Shown here in pieces: positions 17,784 to 27,532 of a stretch of DNA of 64,000 nt. Made by a program: the position numbers and the translations under genes. The stretch is from Euryarchaeota archaeon UBA62 (GTDB lineage: Archaea; Thermoplasmatota; Poseidoniia; Poseidoniales; Thalassarchaeaceae): the NCBI GenBank assembly GCA_002502095.1, contig DAPJ01000012.1:1-64000 (forward strand), in the 5' to 3' direction. The notes beneath the pieces are model-generated. The model was given only the letters and a program-made list of their open reading frames with translations. It had not been told where the DNA came from and ran no database searches. Within the stretch, counting starts at the first letter, position 1. Each line of letters begins with the position of its first letter.

Positions 17784-20440
17784 TCCGCCTTGTCTTCTCT
17801 TTTGGGACTGATACCCATTCTTTTTGACGTCTCTTTGACTGTGCCAATTGGCATCTCTCCCACTCTCTCCAGTGCAGAGAGAGAAGCTATAATGATACTC
17901 TCAGTGTCTATCTCGAAGAATCTCCTAAGGTTTTCTCGCGTATCGGAACGTCCAAATCCATCAGTCCCTAGAACGGTAAACGTTCCTCCTACCCATCTCT
18001 GTATCATCTCAGGAATCGCTGCTATGTAGTCTGAGACCGCAATAGTTGGGGTATTATCTCCAAAGCAATCTGCAACGTATGATGAAATTTCATTCTGCGG
18101 GTTGAGTCTGTTGTGCCTCTCCGAGTCTAATCCCTCTCTGCGTAGTTCCCCATATGAAGTCACGGACCAGACCTCAGATGAGACTCCATGCTCAGATAGC
18201 AATAATGATGCCGCCTCTCGAGCGTACTGCAGGATTGGCCCTGATCCTAGTATCCTGACATGTGGGGAGTCATTACTATGTGATTCCTGAACCTTGTAAG
18301 CACCCTTGATGATCCCATAATCTGCCCCCTCGGGCTTTGGTAGCTGTTGCTGATTCTCATTGTACAGCATGACATAGTGTATTACATCCATGTTCTCTCC
18401 CCACATCTCATTGATTCCGTGTCGGATAATTGTGGCAAGTTCGTAAGCATAGGCGGGATCCCAAGCACGACATCCTGGAACGGTTGAAGCCATTAGTAGG
18501 CTGTGTCCATCCTGATGCTGTAGGCCCTCTCCGTTCAGTGTGGTCCTACCAGCAGTGGCACCCATCAGAAATCCTCTAGCTCGTGAGTCCGCGGCCGCCC
18601 ATACCTGATCTGCAGTTCTCTGAAATCCAAACATGGAGTAGAAGGTATAGAACGGGAGAGTGGGAGAGGCAGAGTGAGAGTAGGATGTAGCCGCCGCGGT
18701 CCAGGTCGCCATAGAGGTGGCCTCTGCAATACCCTCCTGAATTATCTGGCCCGACTCTGACTCCTTGTAATTCATGAGCATCTTGTGGTCTACTGGAGTA
18801 TAGTTCTGACCAACCTGAGAGAAAATACCAAACTCACTGAATAGAGGGTCCATCCCAAAAGTCCTACCCTCATCAGGGATAATAGGTACGACTCGAGGAC
18901 CCACCTCAGACTTCAGTAGTTTTCTTAATAGTCTGACAAAAACCATTGTAGTTGAGACTAGCTGTCCTTCCCTAGTACCTTCATCGAACTCCGAGAAGGT
19001 AGATATCTCTGGAACCTTGATGTCAACCCGGGGAGATCTCCTAGATGGGAGATATCCACCTAGTTCCTCCCTTCTACTTCTAAGATACTCGATTTCATCT
19101 GAGTCTTCCCCGGGGTGATAAAGAGGGGAGTCCTCGAGAGTCTCGTCATCTATTGGTAGTTCCAAAGAGTCCCTATATGCGATAAGGTCCTGTAAAGCCA
19201 TCTTCTTCTTTTGATGTGTTGAGTTTCTTCCCTCGAAGGAGTCTATCCCCCATCCTTTGACAGTATGAGAAAGAATGACTGCTGGTCCTTCGGCCGCCTC
19301 TGCACATTTGTAGGCGGCATAGACCTTCCTCGGGTCGTGACCACCTCTACGCATGTCCTCTATCTCAGCATCAGAGAGTGATTCTCCCAAGGAGGAGAGA
19401 ATATCATTGCCAGAGAAGAATTCCTTTCTGAAGGCTGAAGGCTGAAGGGTACTCATCCTCTGCCAGTCGCCGTCATTAATTCCCTCAATCCTTGATAATA
19501 CAACCCCCATGGAATCTTCGTTCATTATCCGATCCCATCCTGATGACCAGAGGACCTTGATCACTGTCCAGCCTGCTCCTCGATATAGCCCCTCTAGTTC
19601 CTGAATAATTTTCGCATTGCCTCTAACTGGGCCATCTAGTCTTTGGAGATTACAGTTTACGACTACTATCAGATTGTCGAGATTTTCGCGGCCGGCTATC
19701 GCTATTGATGCTATAGATTCTGGCTCGTCCATTTCCCCATCACCCAGAAAGGCAAAGACCCGGCTTTGAGATGTATCCGCAAGTCCCCTCTGGTGAAGAT
19801 ATTTCCAGAACCTAGCTTGCATTACAGCCGCGAGTGGCCCTAGTCCCATGGATACAGTAGTATATTCCCAGAATTCTGGCATAAGCCTCGGATGAGGGTA
19901 TGAGGAAAGTCCGTCTTTGAATGCCTCTTGTCTGAAATTGATCATCTGCTCACGTGAAATCCTGCCCTCGAGGAATGCCCGAGCGTAAATACCGGGGCTT
20001 ACGTGGCCTTGGATGTAGATTGCATCTCCTATCCCATTGGAGTCTTTTCCTCTGAAAATATGGTTAAATCCGACTTCATACAGCGTAGAGCTGGATGCAT
20101 AGGTAGAGATATGCCCTCCGATTCCATCTATTCTCCTGTTTGTATCAGAAACGACAACGGCCGCGTTCCAGAGTATCGAATTCTGAATCTTCTTCTCTAT
20201 TTCCAAGTCGCCCGGATATGGTGGTTGTTGGTCTAAGGATATGGTATTCAGATAGGGAGTTCTGGATGGTGGCTTAATCGGGATCGAGAGATCCTTTGCC
20301 TCAATCATGAGTTCATGTAGGAGCATACGAGCTCTTTCAACACCATGAGACTCTACAACTGATCTTATTGATTCCAACCATTCGTCTGTCTCCTCGGGAT
20401 CGAAATCGGGAAGACTTTGGCGTGGTTTAGGACCTGACAT
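17780..20440 (-). CDS. aceE: Pyruvate dehydrogenase E1 component, homodimeric type
   Basis: Thiamine-diphosphate enzyme that decarboxylates pyruvate and transfers the acetyl group to lipoyl-E2. The 886-residue length and the segments GHISTYASSSTLYEVGFNHI and GHVSPGIYARAFLEGR identify the single-chain AceE family of proteobacteria and actinobacteria. The ThDP-binding pattern runs from FLGDGEMDEPES to VVVNCN (about 230-262), and GLQHQDGHS marks the second half. GGTG precedes the ATG. No E2 or E3 gene is nearby. In most archaea this step is done by pyruvate:ferredoxin oxidoreductase or a heteromeric E1, so this looks acquired from bacteria. Confidence 0.96.
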   Translation of the reverse strand: MSGPKPRQSLPDFDPEETDEWLESIRSVVESHGVERARMLLHELMIEAKDLSIPIKPPSRTPYLNTISLDQQPPYPGDLEIEKKIQNSILWNAAVVVSDTNRRIDGIGGHISTYASSSTLYEVGFNHIFRGKDSNGIGDAIYIQGHVSPGIYARAFLEGRISREQMINFRQEAFKDGLSSYPHPRLMPEFWEYTTVSMGLGPLAAVMQARFWKYLHQRGLADTSQSRVFAFLGDGEMDEPESIASIAIAGRENLDNLIVVVNCNLQRLDGPVRGNAKIIQELEGLYRGAGWTVIKVLWSSGWDRIMNEDSMGVVLSRIEGINDGDWQRMSTLQPSAFRKEFFSGNDILSSLGESLSDAEIEDMRRGGHDPRKVYAAYKCAEAAEGPAVILSHTVKGWGIDSFEGRNSTHQKKKMALQDLIAYRDSLELPIDDETLEDSPLYHPGEDSDEIEYLRSRREELGGYLPSRRSPRVDIKVPEISTFSEFDEGTREGQLVSTTMVFVRLLRKLLKSEVGPRVVPIIPDEGRTFGMDPLFSEFGIFSQVGQNYTPVDHKMLMNYKESESGQIIQEGIAEATSMATWTAAATSYSHSASPTLPFYTFYSMFGFQRTADQVWAAADSRARGFLMGATAGRTTLNGEGLQHQDGHSLLMASTVPGCRAWDPAYAYELATIIRHGINEMWGENMDVIHYVMLYNENQQQLPKPEGADYGIIKGAYKVQESHSNDSPHVRILGSGPILQYAREAASLLLSEHGVSSEVWSVTSYGELRREGLDSERHNRLNPQNEISSYVADCFGDNTPTIAVSDYIAAIPEMIQRWVGGTFTVLGTDGFGRSDTRENLRRFFEIDTESIIIASLSALERVGEMPIGTVKETSKRMGISPKREDKAE

Positions 20441-20510
20441 GTGAGCACCTGCCCCTATGGGGCAGACTTCCGACAGCTAGTTGTTTATTCAATGTTCGAT
20501 AGTAACGAGT

Positions 20511-21092
20511 TCAGTTGGCAGGCCCTTTAGGACCTACAGTGACAACATGACACTCATGAATAGTGCGAACTCCTGCTACAGTAATCGATGAGTCCCCATC
20601 GATACACCTCTCGCCCTCCCAGTTCCTAACTACCTTTGCTACTGTGCTTCTACCTGCCTTGTTTAGCGGATCTACCTTGAGTTCTATTGAGACCTCTTCG
20701 GCTTCCCCCATCCATCTCAATACTGCTTCAATAGATTTACTAGCAATACCGTGATTTTGCTCGGAGCTCCTAACCCAGTAGCCCAGGTTCCATGATGCTT
20801 GTCCAGATCTTGTAACACGATCAAAACCTATCAGACCAAGTAAAGAGTCGTCCCAAGGCCTTACCATTATCCAATGGTGCAATAGTCCTGCTCTCCCCAT
20901 TCTCTCAGTTTCTGATAGGAATTCAGATATTTGCTGTTTCAGATCGGCATCTGGATTGATCCAAGGCATAGCTCTATTGACTTCAGGCCAAGTCTCCTCA
21001 AATGCCTCCAAAAGATCCTTCGATCTCGTATTGGATGCTGGTCTGAGAACGAGTTCTTCGCCCACTCTAATAGAGCTAGTCGCGCGCCTCAT
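20511..21092 (-). CDS. GNAT acetyltransferase (RimJ/RimL-like)
   Basis: Predicted acetyl-CoA-dependent N-acetyltransferase of 193 residues. It shows the RimJ/RimL-type order: LVLRPA near the N-terminus, LGLIGFDRV, the central LGYWVRSSEQNHGIASKSIE with the acetyl-CoA pyrophosphate-binding turn (QNHGIAS), and VDPLNKAGRSTVAKV near 140-155. Ribosomal or other protein N-termini are the usual substrates of this branch; the target here is unknown. It sits between aceE and the zinc-ribbon gene on the same strand. Confidence 0.83.
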   Translation of the reverse strand: MRRATSSIRVGEELVLRPASNTRSKDLLEAFEETWPEVNRAMPWINPDADLKQQISEFLSETERMGRAGLLHHWIMVRPWDDSLLGLIGFDRVTRSGQASWNLGYWVRSSEQNHGIASKSIEAVLRWMGEAEEVSIELKVDPLNKAGRSTVAKVVRNWEGERCIDGDSSITVAGVRTIHECHVVTVGPKGPAN

Positions 21093-21137
21093 AACGTATC
21101 GGAAAAGGGCCTATCGCATCATCTCTGCGGAGATGAG

Positions 21138-22205
21138 TCATGGTCTCAATTTTGCTTTGGCATTAGAAACTGCATCATCTTCGGGGTAAACTCTGAGTGC
21201 CGCCTCTAGCAATTTATCTACTGCTTGGGCCCTGCCCATTCTCTGCAATAGAGCACCTATTGGATAGACTAGCTTTGTTCTGTCACCTAAATGTGGGCCG
21301 ACTTCATCCAGTATGACTGTCGCTTGGGCGATATTTTTGGATTTCGCGGCTTCCATAGCAGACTTCACCTTCTGGGCCACATCCCTTCCAGACCACTCTT
21401 CTTGTTGGGCCCATGGCCAAATATTCTCTATCTTAGAGTCGGCAACAGGCCTGGAGTCGATCATTGACAAATCGGGAGGAGGAGGTATGGGCATAGGCTC
21501 TTGGTCATCATCAACTATGGGTGGATCGATTTTGACTTCTCTGAGAGGAGGGAGGTCTGTCGGGGGACTGGGTAGTACCTCTGGATTCTCAGATACCTCC
21601 TCATCGACAACAATATCCCGAGATGGCTCAGGGAGTGTTTCTCCTTTCTCAACCTCTAAAGGTTCTGGTATTTCTTCGGCAGAGACTATTTCCACATCTT
21701 CTGATGATTCCGAGGTTGGCTTTATCAGGTCCACTTGTTGTATGGGTATCTCTTCTAGTCCTTCTTCTTCGGCTTCTGGCATTTCGAACTTTGTAACAAA
21801 TTCGGGAGCGTCGTCAGGAGTTAGTTCGTAATCCTCGTATTCCTCCTCTTCGACTGGTTCGGGTTTGTCAACAGTAAACGCGAAGCTGGGTTTCTGCTTG
21901 GTAACTACTGAATCGTCGCTACCATACTGTTTGACATCTATTGTTACGTCATCCATCGTGAATGTGGTTCTAGACCAGTCCACTATGTCCTCTTCTTCGT
22001 CCTCCTCAAAATCTGAGAGTAATTCGTCAAAAAGTTCTGTAGCTTCTTCCTTATCGACATTATTTGCTTGTTGATGAGATGCCATTTTCAGCTGATAAGA
22101 GCATCTTGAACAAATCTCTGAATCCTCAGGATTCTTCTCTTGACATAGGGGACACTGGATGGTATTATCGGCTGGCTTTCTATTGAATTTGAATCTATCA
22201 AACAC
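21138..22205 (-). CDS. Zinc-ribbon protein with long acidic linker and helical-repeat tail
   Basis: Function unknown. Residues about 17-38 form a zinc ribbon (CPLC...CSRC). A very acidic, Pro/Glu-rich linker of more than 200 residues follows, with PPTDLPP and PIPPPPDLS runs, probably disordered. The C-terminal 90 residues are helical, with the pattern of a short TPR-like repeat (AKSKNIAQATVILDEVG, then GRAQAVDKLLEAALRVYPED). This layout suits an adaptor protein. It is divergent from the helicase at 22276, with a 70-base gap. Confidence 0.7.
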   Translation of the reverse strand: MFDRFKFNRKPADNTIQCPLCQEKNPEDSEICSRCSYQLKMASHQQANNVDKEEATELFDELLSDFEEDEEEDIVDWSRTTFTMDDVTIDVKQYGSDDSVVTKQKPSFAFTVDKPEPVEEEEYEDYELTPDDAPEFVTKFEMPEAEEEGLEEIPIQQVDLIKPTSESSEDVEIVSAEEIPEPLEVEKGETLPEPSRDIVVDEEVSENPEVLPSPPTDLPPLREVKIDPPIVDDDQEPMPIPPPPDLSMIDSRPVADSKIENIWPWAQQEEWSGRDVAQKVKSAMEAAKSKNIAQATVILDEVGPHLGDRTKLVYPIGALLQRMGRAQAVDKLLEAALRVYPEDDAVSNAKAKLRP

Positions 22206-22275
22206 TAACGCATCCCCCCCCTATTGTCCATTCCCCGAAACTCATCGTATAATCCTCACGGGGATATGAGCGATA

Positions 22276-24270
22276 ATGCTCGGTAGGAATTTGTCATTAT
22301 TCTCTGGCAATAGTGATGAAGGTCCAGTGCTACGGAAGCATGTGGAAGGAGATTCTGAAGATCGTCGTGGTCGATTCAAAAGGAGTCAGGATCATCATGA
22401 GCTCTATCAGAAATTGATACGTTGGGAGCTTGATGATGAGCTATATGCCACTGAAAAGAGGCTTCGTGACTGGACTAGAGAGAGACTGGTCTCAAACGGG
22501 TTAGCTCTTTTCGACTTGATTGCGAAACCAGATGGCTGGCTTTTCGACCAGCGAATAGTCAAACTAAGGCGAAAGAGTAGGTCTGATCTCGGACAGCATA
22601 GATTTAGGCAGGGAGATATTGTCATGCTGAGTCGCGGGGACCCTCTTTCAGAGAAGCCTATTGAAGCCATAGTTAGTGATCGTCGAAGAGACTCTATTAG
22701 AGTTGTACTCAAAGAGACCCCATCTGACCTCAGGAAGGACACATGGAGAATGGATAGGGGTGCTAATAGGATAGCTTATGACAGAATGAGAGATTCTCTA
22801 AATTCAATCTTCCAAGAAGAAGGAGGGGTTCCTATGAGAGACTTGATTCTAGGGTCCGTACATGATCCGTCTGGTACTTCTTCTCTACCTCCCCAACTCG
22901 GTGGGGCAAGAGGAAGGAGATTTGTCTTGGATAGTTCTTTGAATAAACCACAACGAGAAGCCGCTCTCGCAGCGATACAGCAGAGGCTGACTCTGATACA
23001 GGGCCCTCCTGGAACGGGAAAAACACACACTGCAGTACGTATTATTGAGGCGTGGTCACAGCAAGATCTGGGGACTATCCTAGCGGTGGCAGATTCAAAT
23101 GTCGCTGTGGACAATTTGTTGGAAGGATTACTGCAGCTAGGCGTGAGGGCCGTGAGACTGGGACAGCCAGTGAAAGTAAGGGAGGGTTTGAGGGACGCAA
23201 CAATGGATGCTCTGATGGAAAAGCATCCACTTAGGAAAGACCTCATAGATCATTTAGAGCTCAATGAGAAGCTGGGTCGTAAAATCAAGGGAATGAGGGG
23301 GGGCAAGGAGAAGGGACTTGCTCACAGAGATTTAGGAAGGGGGTGGAAGGAAGTGAGAAGGATTGAAGGCCAGATGAGAGACGATATCTTGGATAGGGCA
23401 CAAGTCCTCTGCTGTACTTGCATAGGTTCCGGACACGAGCTTCTGGATGGAAGAAGATTTAGTCAGGTTTTGATTGATGAAGCTACTCAAGCTACAGAGC
23501 CGTCCACTTTGGTGCCAATTGTCAGAGGTGCCAGACAGATTGTTCTCGTTGGGGATCACAAGCAACTATCTCCCACAGTTATATCCAGAAGAGCTGAGGA
23601 TGGTGGATTGAGTAAGTCTCTATTCGAGAGAATCATGGAAATGGGCATTACCCCCTTCTTGCTGACAAAACAATACAGGATGCACCCGGGGATATCGGAA
23701 TTCCCTAACGAGATGTTTTATGATGGGAAATTGGAGGATGGGGTAACAGAATCCGATAGGAAAGCACCTGCAGGTATTCTATGGCCCGATTGGGAAAGGC
23801 CTGTTGCCTTCTTACCAGTTGAAGGAGGAGAGGTAGATGGACCTGATGGGGCTTCAAAGGAGAATAAGGCTGAAGCTTCTTGGGTTGCAAAAATCGTGGA
23901 GGACCTAGTAAATGCTGGAGAGATAGGGCAAGACCAAATTGGAGTCATCACTCCTTATGCGGCTCAAGTTAGGGCTATTCGAGATGTTCTTCCAGAGGCC
24001 CTAACTGACTTGGAGGTGAAGACTGTGGATGGATATCAAGGAAGGGAGAAGGAAATCATAATTTTCTCATGCGTGAGATCTAACTCGGATGGAAATGTTG
24101 GGTTCCTGTCCGATCCAAGGAGATTAAATGTGGCGCTGACTAGAGCTAAGAGGGGTTTAGTGGTTATAGGAGACCCCGCTACTCTGAGGCATGATGAGAA
24201 TTGGGCCTCCTGGATTGATCATGCTAGTAAACACAACCTTGAGGCGTGGCACATCATCGGAATGGCTTGA
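22276..24270 (+). CDS. Superfamily 1 helicase, UPF1/IGHMBP2-like
   Basis: An ATP-dependent RNA/DNA helicase of 664 residues. Motifs in order: Walker A GPPGTGKT (243-250), Ia-type VADSNVAVDNL, motif II LIDEATQATEPS (DEAT), motif III GDHKQLSPTV, motif IV KQYRMHPGISEFPN, motif V DGYQGREKEIIIFSCVRS and motif VI NVALTRAKRGLVVIGD. An N-terminal beta-barrel-like region (about 95-155) precedes the motor, as in IGHMBP2. It leads a run of four closely spaced genes (helicase, RDD protein, Sua5, Map), which suggests a link to RNA or translation quality control. Confidence 0.92.
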   Translation: MLGRNLSLFSGNSDEGPVLRKHVEGDSEDRRGRFKRSQDHHELYQKLIRWELDDELYATEKRLRDWTRERLVSNGLALFDLIAKPDGWLFDQRIVKLRRKSRSDLGQHRFRQGDIVMLSRGDPLSEKPIEAIVSDRRRDSIRVVLKETPSDLRKDTWRMDRGANRIAYDRMRDSLNSIFQEEGGVPMRDLILGSVHDPSGTSSLPPQLGGARGRRFVLDSSLNKPQREAALAAIQQRLTLIQGPPGTGKTHTAVRIIEAWSQQDLGTILAVADSNVAVDNLLEGLLQLGVRAVRLGQPVKVREGLRDATMDALMEKHPLRKDLIDHLELNEKLGRKIKGMRGGKEKGLAHRDLGRGWKEVRRIEGQMRDDILDRAQVLCCTCIGSGHELLDGRRFSQVLIDEATQATEPSTLVPIVRGARQIVLVGDHKQLSPTVISRRAEDGGLSKSLFERIMEMGITPFLLTKQYRMHPGISEFPNEMFYDGKLEDGVTESDRKAPAGILWPDWERPVAFLPVEGGEVDGPDGASKENKAEASWVAKIVEDLVNAGEIGQDQIGVITPYAAQVRAIRDVLPEALTDLEVKTVDGYQGREKEIIIFSCVRSNSDGNVGFLSDPRRLNVALTRAKRGLVVIGDPATLRHDENWASWIDHASKHNLEAWHIIGMA

Positions 24271-24279
24271 GGGAGTACT

Positions 24280-24855
24280 GTGGCCGACCATGATTCACCG
24301 ATTTCACTTTCACCTTCTGGTGGTTCGTTAGCTAGAGTTATTGTGGCAGAGCAGAACGCTGACCATTGGAAAATACCTGAGGGTACTATTCTAGCTTCCG
24401 CAACGAGAAGGGGCACTGCTTTCGCGATTGATGTCGTTATTGTTACGACTGTTTTGATGCTTGTTACCAGGTTCCAGCTGATGAATGTGTGGAATCTCAA
24501 GACATGGGAAGACTCCACACATCATTCTCTAGCGTATACTTTCATATTATTTGCATCGCACTGGCTTTACTGGAGGTTAACGGGAATCAGATTTTCTAGA
24601 TCTCTTGGACAGAGATCGATGGGACTAGCTGTATTAGTTGACGATGGAAGTGAAATGACTAGTGAGATGTGGGATCGAAGGGCTTTCAGGAAGTTAGTAT
24701 ATCTAATTCCAGTTGTAAATTTGATTGTAGGATCATATGAGGTGGCTAGGATATTCCAAAGGCATACGCATCAGACAAATATCGATCTAAGTGTTGGATC
24801 GATTGTTGCACAGGCAGATTCACTGCCTCCTGCTAATAGACGACATATCAGGTAG
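24280..24855 (+). CDS. RDD-family integral membrane protein
   Basis: A 191-residue membrane protein. Recognised as RDD family by ASATRRGTAFAIDVVIV (the first helix with its Arg-Asp pair), a second helix ending in SHWLYWRLTGIRFSRSLGQRSMG, and a third near YLIPVVNLIVG. Function of the family is unsettled; some members act in ion exchange. The GTG start has GGGAG six bases upstream. It lies nine bases after the helicase and six before sua5. Confidence 0.8.
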   Translation: MADHDSPISLSPSGGSLARVIVAEQNADHWKIPEGTILASATRRGTAFAIDVVIVTTVLMLVTRFQLMNVWNLKTWEDSTHHSLAYTFILFASHWLYWRLTGIRFSRSLGQRSMGLAVLVDDGSEMTSEMWDRRAFRKLVYLIPVVNLIVGSYEVARIFQRHTHQTNIDLSVGSIVAQADSLPPANRRHIR

Positions 24856-24860
24856 ATGCC

Positions 24861-25463
24861 ATGAAAGATGCAGTATCTAGTTTGAGAAGGGGGATGTGTG
24901 TTGTTTATCCGACCTCCACACAGCCTGCGTTGGGTTGCTTGCCAACCAGTGAGTCACTAGATTTACTATATACGTTGAAAAATAGAGAGGGGGATCAGCC
25001 AGTAAGTCTTGCAGTGGCAAATCTTGAGCAGGCTAGGAAGATCGCACATATTCCAGATGGCGTAGTGTCATTGTTAGATCATTTTCCCACTGGTTCAATT
25101 ACGGTGGTTCTTGATTCAAAGTCTACACTAGACGAGAGGCTTGGAGGAGAGAGAGTTGCATTAAGAGTGGTATCTCACAATACTGCAGTCAGACTGATCG
25201 ATGAAGTCGGTCCGATTACAGCCACGAGTGCAAATATTTCTGGAAGTCCGCCCGAGAATGACCCAGCCATGGCCGCTCGCTCTCTTTCAACTGATGGTTT
25301 ACACATACCATTCGTTAGCGGACTCTGCGGGGGTGGTGTACCCAGTACCTTGATATCGTGGGAATCCTCCACTCGCTCACCCGATACTACAGGAACCAAG
25401 GTTCTGAGAGAAGGTTTAGTGAAGAAATTGGAGGTTTTTGATTGGTTGAAGAGTCAGATTTGA
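24861..25463 (+). CDS. Threonylcarbamoyl-AMP synthase (Sua5/YrdC family)
   Basis: Makes threonylcarbamoyl-AMP for the t6A modification of ANN-decoding tRNAs. YrdC-fold markers are VVYPTSTQPALGC (about 13-25), LKNREGDQPVSLAV (the KxR...P segment), ERVALRVVSHN and ITATSANISG. At 200 residues it has the YrdC domain only, without the Sua5 C-terminal extension. Its product is the substrate of KEOPS, whose Pcc1-like subunit is encoded at 49254 in this window. Confidence 0.9.
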   Translation: MKDAVSSLRRGMCVVYPTSTQPALGCLPTSESLDLLYTLKNREGDQPVSLAVANLEQARKIAHIPDGVVSLLDHFPTGSITVVLDSKSTLDERLGGERVALRVVSHNTAVRLIDEVGPITATSANISGSPPENDPAMAARSLSTDGLHIPFVSGLCGGGVPSTLISWESSTRSPDTTGTKVLREGLVKKLEVFDWLKSQI

Positions 25464-26455
25464 AGCAGTGGAAGGATGCTGGTCACGTCGCTCGAAGAAC
25501 CTTGGAGGGAGTCAAAGGGGAGATTGTTGCAGGTAAGGGATGGAATGATGTTATTGACTCCGCTGAGAGGTTTATTCGTAGACACGGGGGTCAAGCCGCT
25601 TTCCCAGTAACTATCTCCGTTAATGATATGGCTGCTCATTATACTACCAATACCCAACTGAGTCCTCCAGAGGGATGGGAAAGGGAGATGGTGTTTGAGA
25701 AGGGTGATTTGGTAAAGCTAGATGTCGGGGTTCACATCAAAGGAGCTCTTGGGGACAATGCGATGACGTTGGAAGTTGGAAATGGAGGAAATCACACCGA
25801 TCAAATAAAGGCTGCGAAAGATGCTCGAGACGCTGCTATAGAGAAGATGCATCCGGGAACTTCTTGGCATGTCGTAGGAGCCGCCGCAGAACAGGTTGCA
25901 AAGGATGCTGGATTCTTGCCAATTTCCAATTTGTGCGGGCATAAAATGGAAAGATGGAGCCTGCATGATGGGGTTTCAATTCCTATGTACGCTTGTGGGA
26001 TCAATAATCCAAGTTTCAAAGGCTCAGTAGAGAAAGGGGGGGTATACGCGGTTGAGCCATTCAATACTACCGGGAAGAGCGGTTTAGTTGAGAATGTGAA
26101 TCCACATAATTCGTCCAATATACTCAGAGTAACCGGGAATGTCAATATCAGAAAGGCGCTGGCAAAGAAGAAGCTGAAGCCCCTGGGTGCGAGGCTGGCA
26201 CACTACATTGAAGAGAGATATAGCACGCTTCCATTCGCAGAACGGTGGGCGTTCCCTCTGTTGGAGAAGCCTTTCCCTGAAGAGGACGAGGAGTCCCTCA
26301 AGAGGAAGTGGGGGCAACTGGTGAAGAAGCTGACCTCGATTAGGTTCTTGGAAGTCTATTCTGCATTACGTGATCAGGATAGAGGAAATGTTGGTCAGTT
26401 TGAACACACTGTTTACGTCACTGAAGGTGGCCCTGAGGTTCTTTCTGTATCTTAA
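25442..26455 (+). CDS. map: Methionine aminopeptidase, type II
   Basis: Removes the initiator methionine from nascent proteins using two metal ions. The archaeal/eukaryotic type II layout is seen in 337 residues: LDVGVHIKGALGDNAMTL with the metal Asp pair, GHKMERWSLHDGVSIPMY with His ligands, VYAVEPF with a Glu and EHTVYVTEGGPE near the end. The gene starts inside the 3' end of sua5 by 22 bases. TTG 25442 is the likely start, with a second TTG at 25460 possible. Confidence 0.93.
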   Translation: MVEESDLKQWKDAGHVARRTLEGVKGEIVAGKGWNDVIDSAERFIRRHGGQAAFPVTISVNDMAAHYTTNTQLSPPEGWEREMVFEKGDLVKLDVGVHIKGALGDNAMTLEVGNGGNHTDQIKAAKDARDAAIEKMHPGTSWHVVGAAAEQVAKDAGFLPISNLCGHKMERWSLHDGVSIPMYACGINNPSFKGSVEKGGVYAVEPFNTTGKSGLVENVNPHNSSNILRVTGNVNIRKALAKKKLKPLGARLAHYIEERYSTLPFAERWAFPLLEKPFPEEDEESLKRKWGQLVKKLTSIRFLEVYSALRDQDRGNVGQFEHTVYVTEGGPEVLSVS

Positions 26456-26536
26456 TCAGAAGAAAAACGACTGAATCAGCACTTTTTGCAACTATTATTG
26501 ATAACGATTATCTATCCCCTACCCTTAGTGGAGTAT

Positions 26537-26601
26537 GTACGGGGCCGATTGGTTCTCGCAGAGTGCATCCCATCCCTTCGCAATTATCTCTCGCCCTGTA
26601 C
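26537..26601. terminator. Nine-pair stem between convergent genes
   Basis: GTACGGGGC (26537-26545) pairs with GCCCTGTAC (26593-26601), with one G-U pair, around a 47-base loop. It ends next to the stop of the DMT gene and 82 bases after map, so it may block read-through. The enclosed sequence does not fold as a tRNA. The remaining bases of this 147-base gap show nothing that I recognise. Confidence 0.35.
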
Positions 26602-26602
26602 A

Positions 26603-27532
26603 CTAAACAGATTCAGGCTTAGCCTTAGCATCTCCGAACATTGTGACCGCGATAATAGCAATGAAGATTAGAACCATTCCTGCTGACTGCTGTGTAGAGG
26701 GAGTTTCGTTAAGAAGAAAAATACCCCAAATAATAGTTAATACTGGTTGGATAAGTACTGCAAATGAAGTGTGCGCTCCGGGAAGTCTCGGGAGTGCATA
26801 TGTGATTGCTATCCAGCCGGCAACTTGGCAGGAAAAGGCCAGTAATAGAAGCCATGCATGGCTTGGCCATGTTATCTCGAAGCTTATTTGTTGGACGCCT
26901 ATCGATTCCATTGGAATTAGTCCTAGGAATAGAAGACCAATGGTTGCTCCTAGGGTAGCGTCCAGTTGGGCATTAGCCGCAGGAGCCATCTGTTTGTTCG
27001 AGTACCTGTAGACGATTAGAAATGATGAGTAGAAAAACGCCGCTAACACTGCTGCTATTACCCCTCTAGTCGGATCCTCTCCATAGGGCTCACCATCCCA
27101 TATTCCCGAGATGAGTGCGAGGCCAACTACAACAACAGGTAATGAAAGAAGAATTGATCGATTTGGTCTTTCTCCTAGGAGCTTCCAGCTTACCAATGTC
27201 ACAATGATAACCTGCGAATTTCCTACGAGTGTAGCGATTCCTGTGCCTACGTAGTCTATAGCACTATGATATGCCAGGAAATCAAATGCTATAATTAACC
27301 CAGCCAAGAAAGTGAGTCTCCTTGATCGGATATCACGAGTCTCCTTCTTTCTGGACAAAAACACAATCAAGAAGAGTAATGGAACGGCATATGCCATTCG
27401 AAAGAACGCTCCCGTCGCGGGGTTGGTTTCAGATAATTTGTACAGCAGTGGAGCGAAAGAAATTGCTCCTGCGCCTGCTAATGCTATGAGCATCGTACGG
27501 CGATCTTCGGACGGTGGAGTGTCGGCGCTCAC
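26603..27532 (-). CDS. DMT-superfamily transporter (EamA type)
   Basis: An inner-membrane carrier of 309 residues with ten hydrophobic helices in two EamA halves. The first half starts with LAGAGAISFAPLLYKLSETNP, the second near TRGVIAAVLAAFFYSSF. The second half keeps the VLIQPVLTIIWGIFLLNETP signature typical of the family. The substrate cannot be predicted; amino acids or other metabolites are usual. The GTG start overlaps the Grx4 stop (GTGA), so the two are translated together. Confidence 0.87.
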   Translation of the reverse strand: MSADTPPSEDRRTMLIALAGAGAISFAPLLYKLSETNPATGAFFRMAYAVPLLFLIVFLSRKKETRDIRSRRLTFLAGLIIAFDFLAYHSAIDYVGTGIATLVGNSQVIIVTLVSWKLLGERPNRSILLSLPVVVVGLALISGIWDGEPYGEDPTRGVIAAVLAAFFYSSFLIVYRYSNKQMAPAANAQLDATLGATIGLLFLGLIPMESIGVQQISFEITWPSHAWLLLLAFSCQVAGWIAITYALPRLPGAHTSFAVLIQPVLTIIWGIFLLNETPSTQQSAGMVLIFIAIIAVTMFGDAKAKPESV

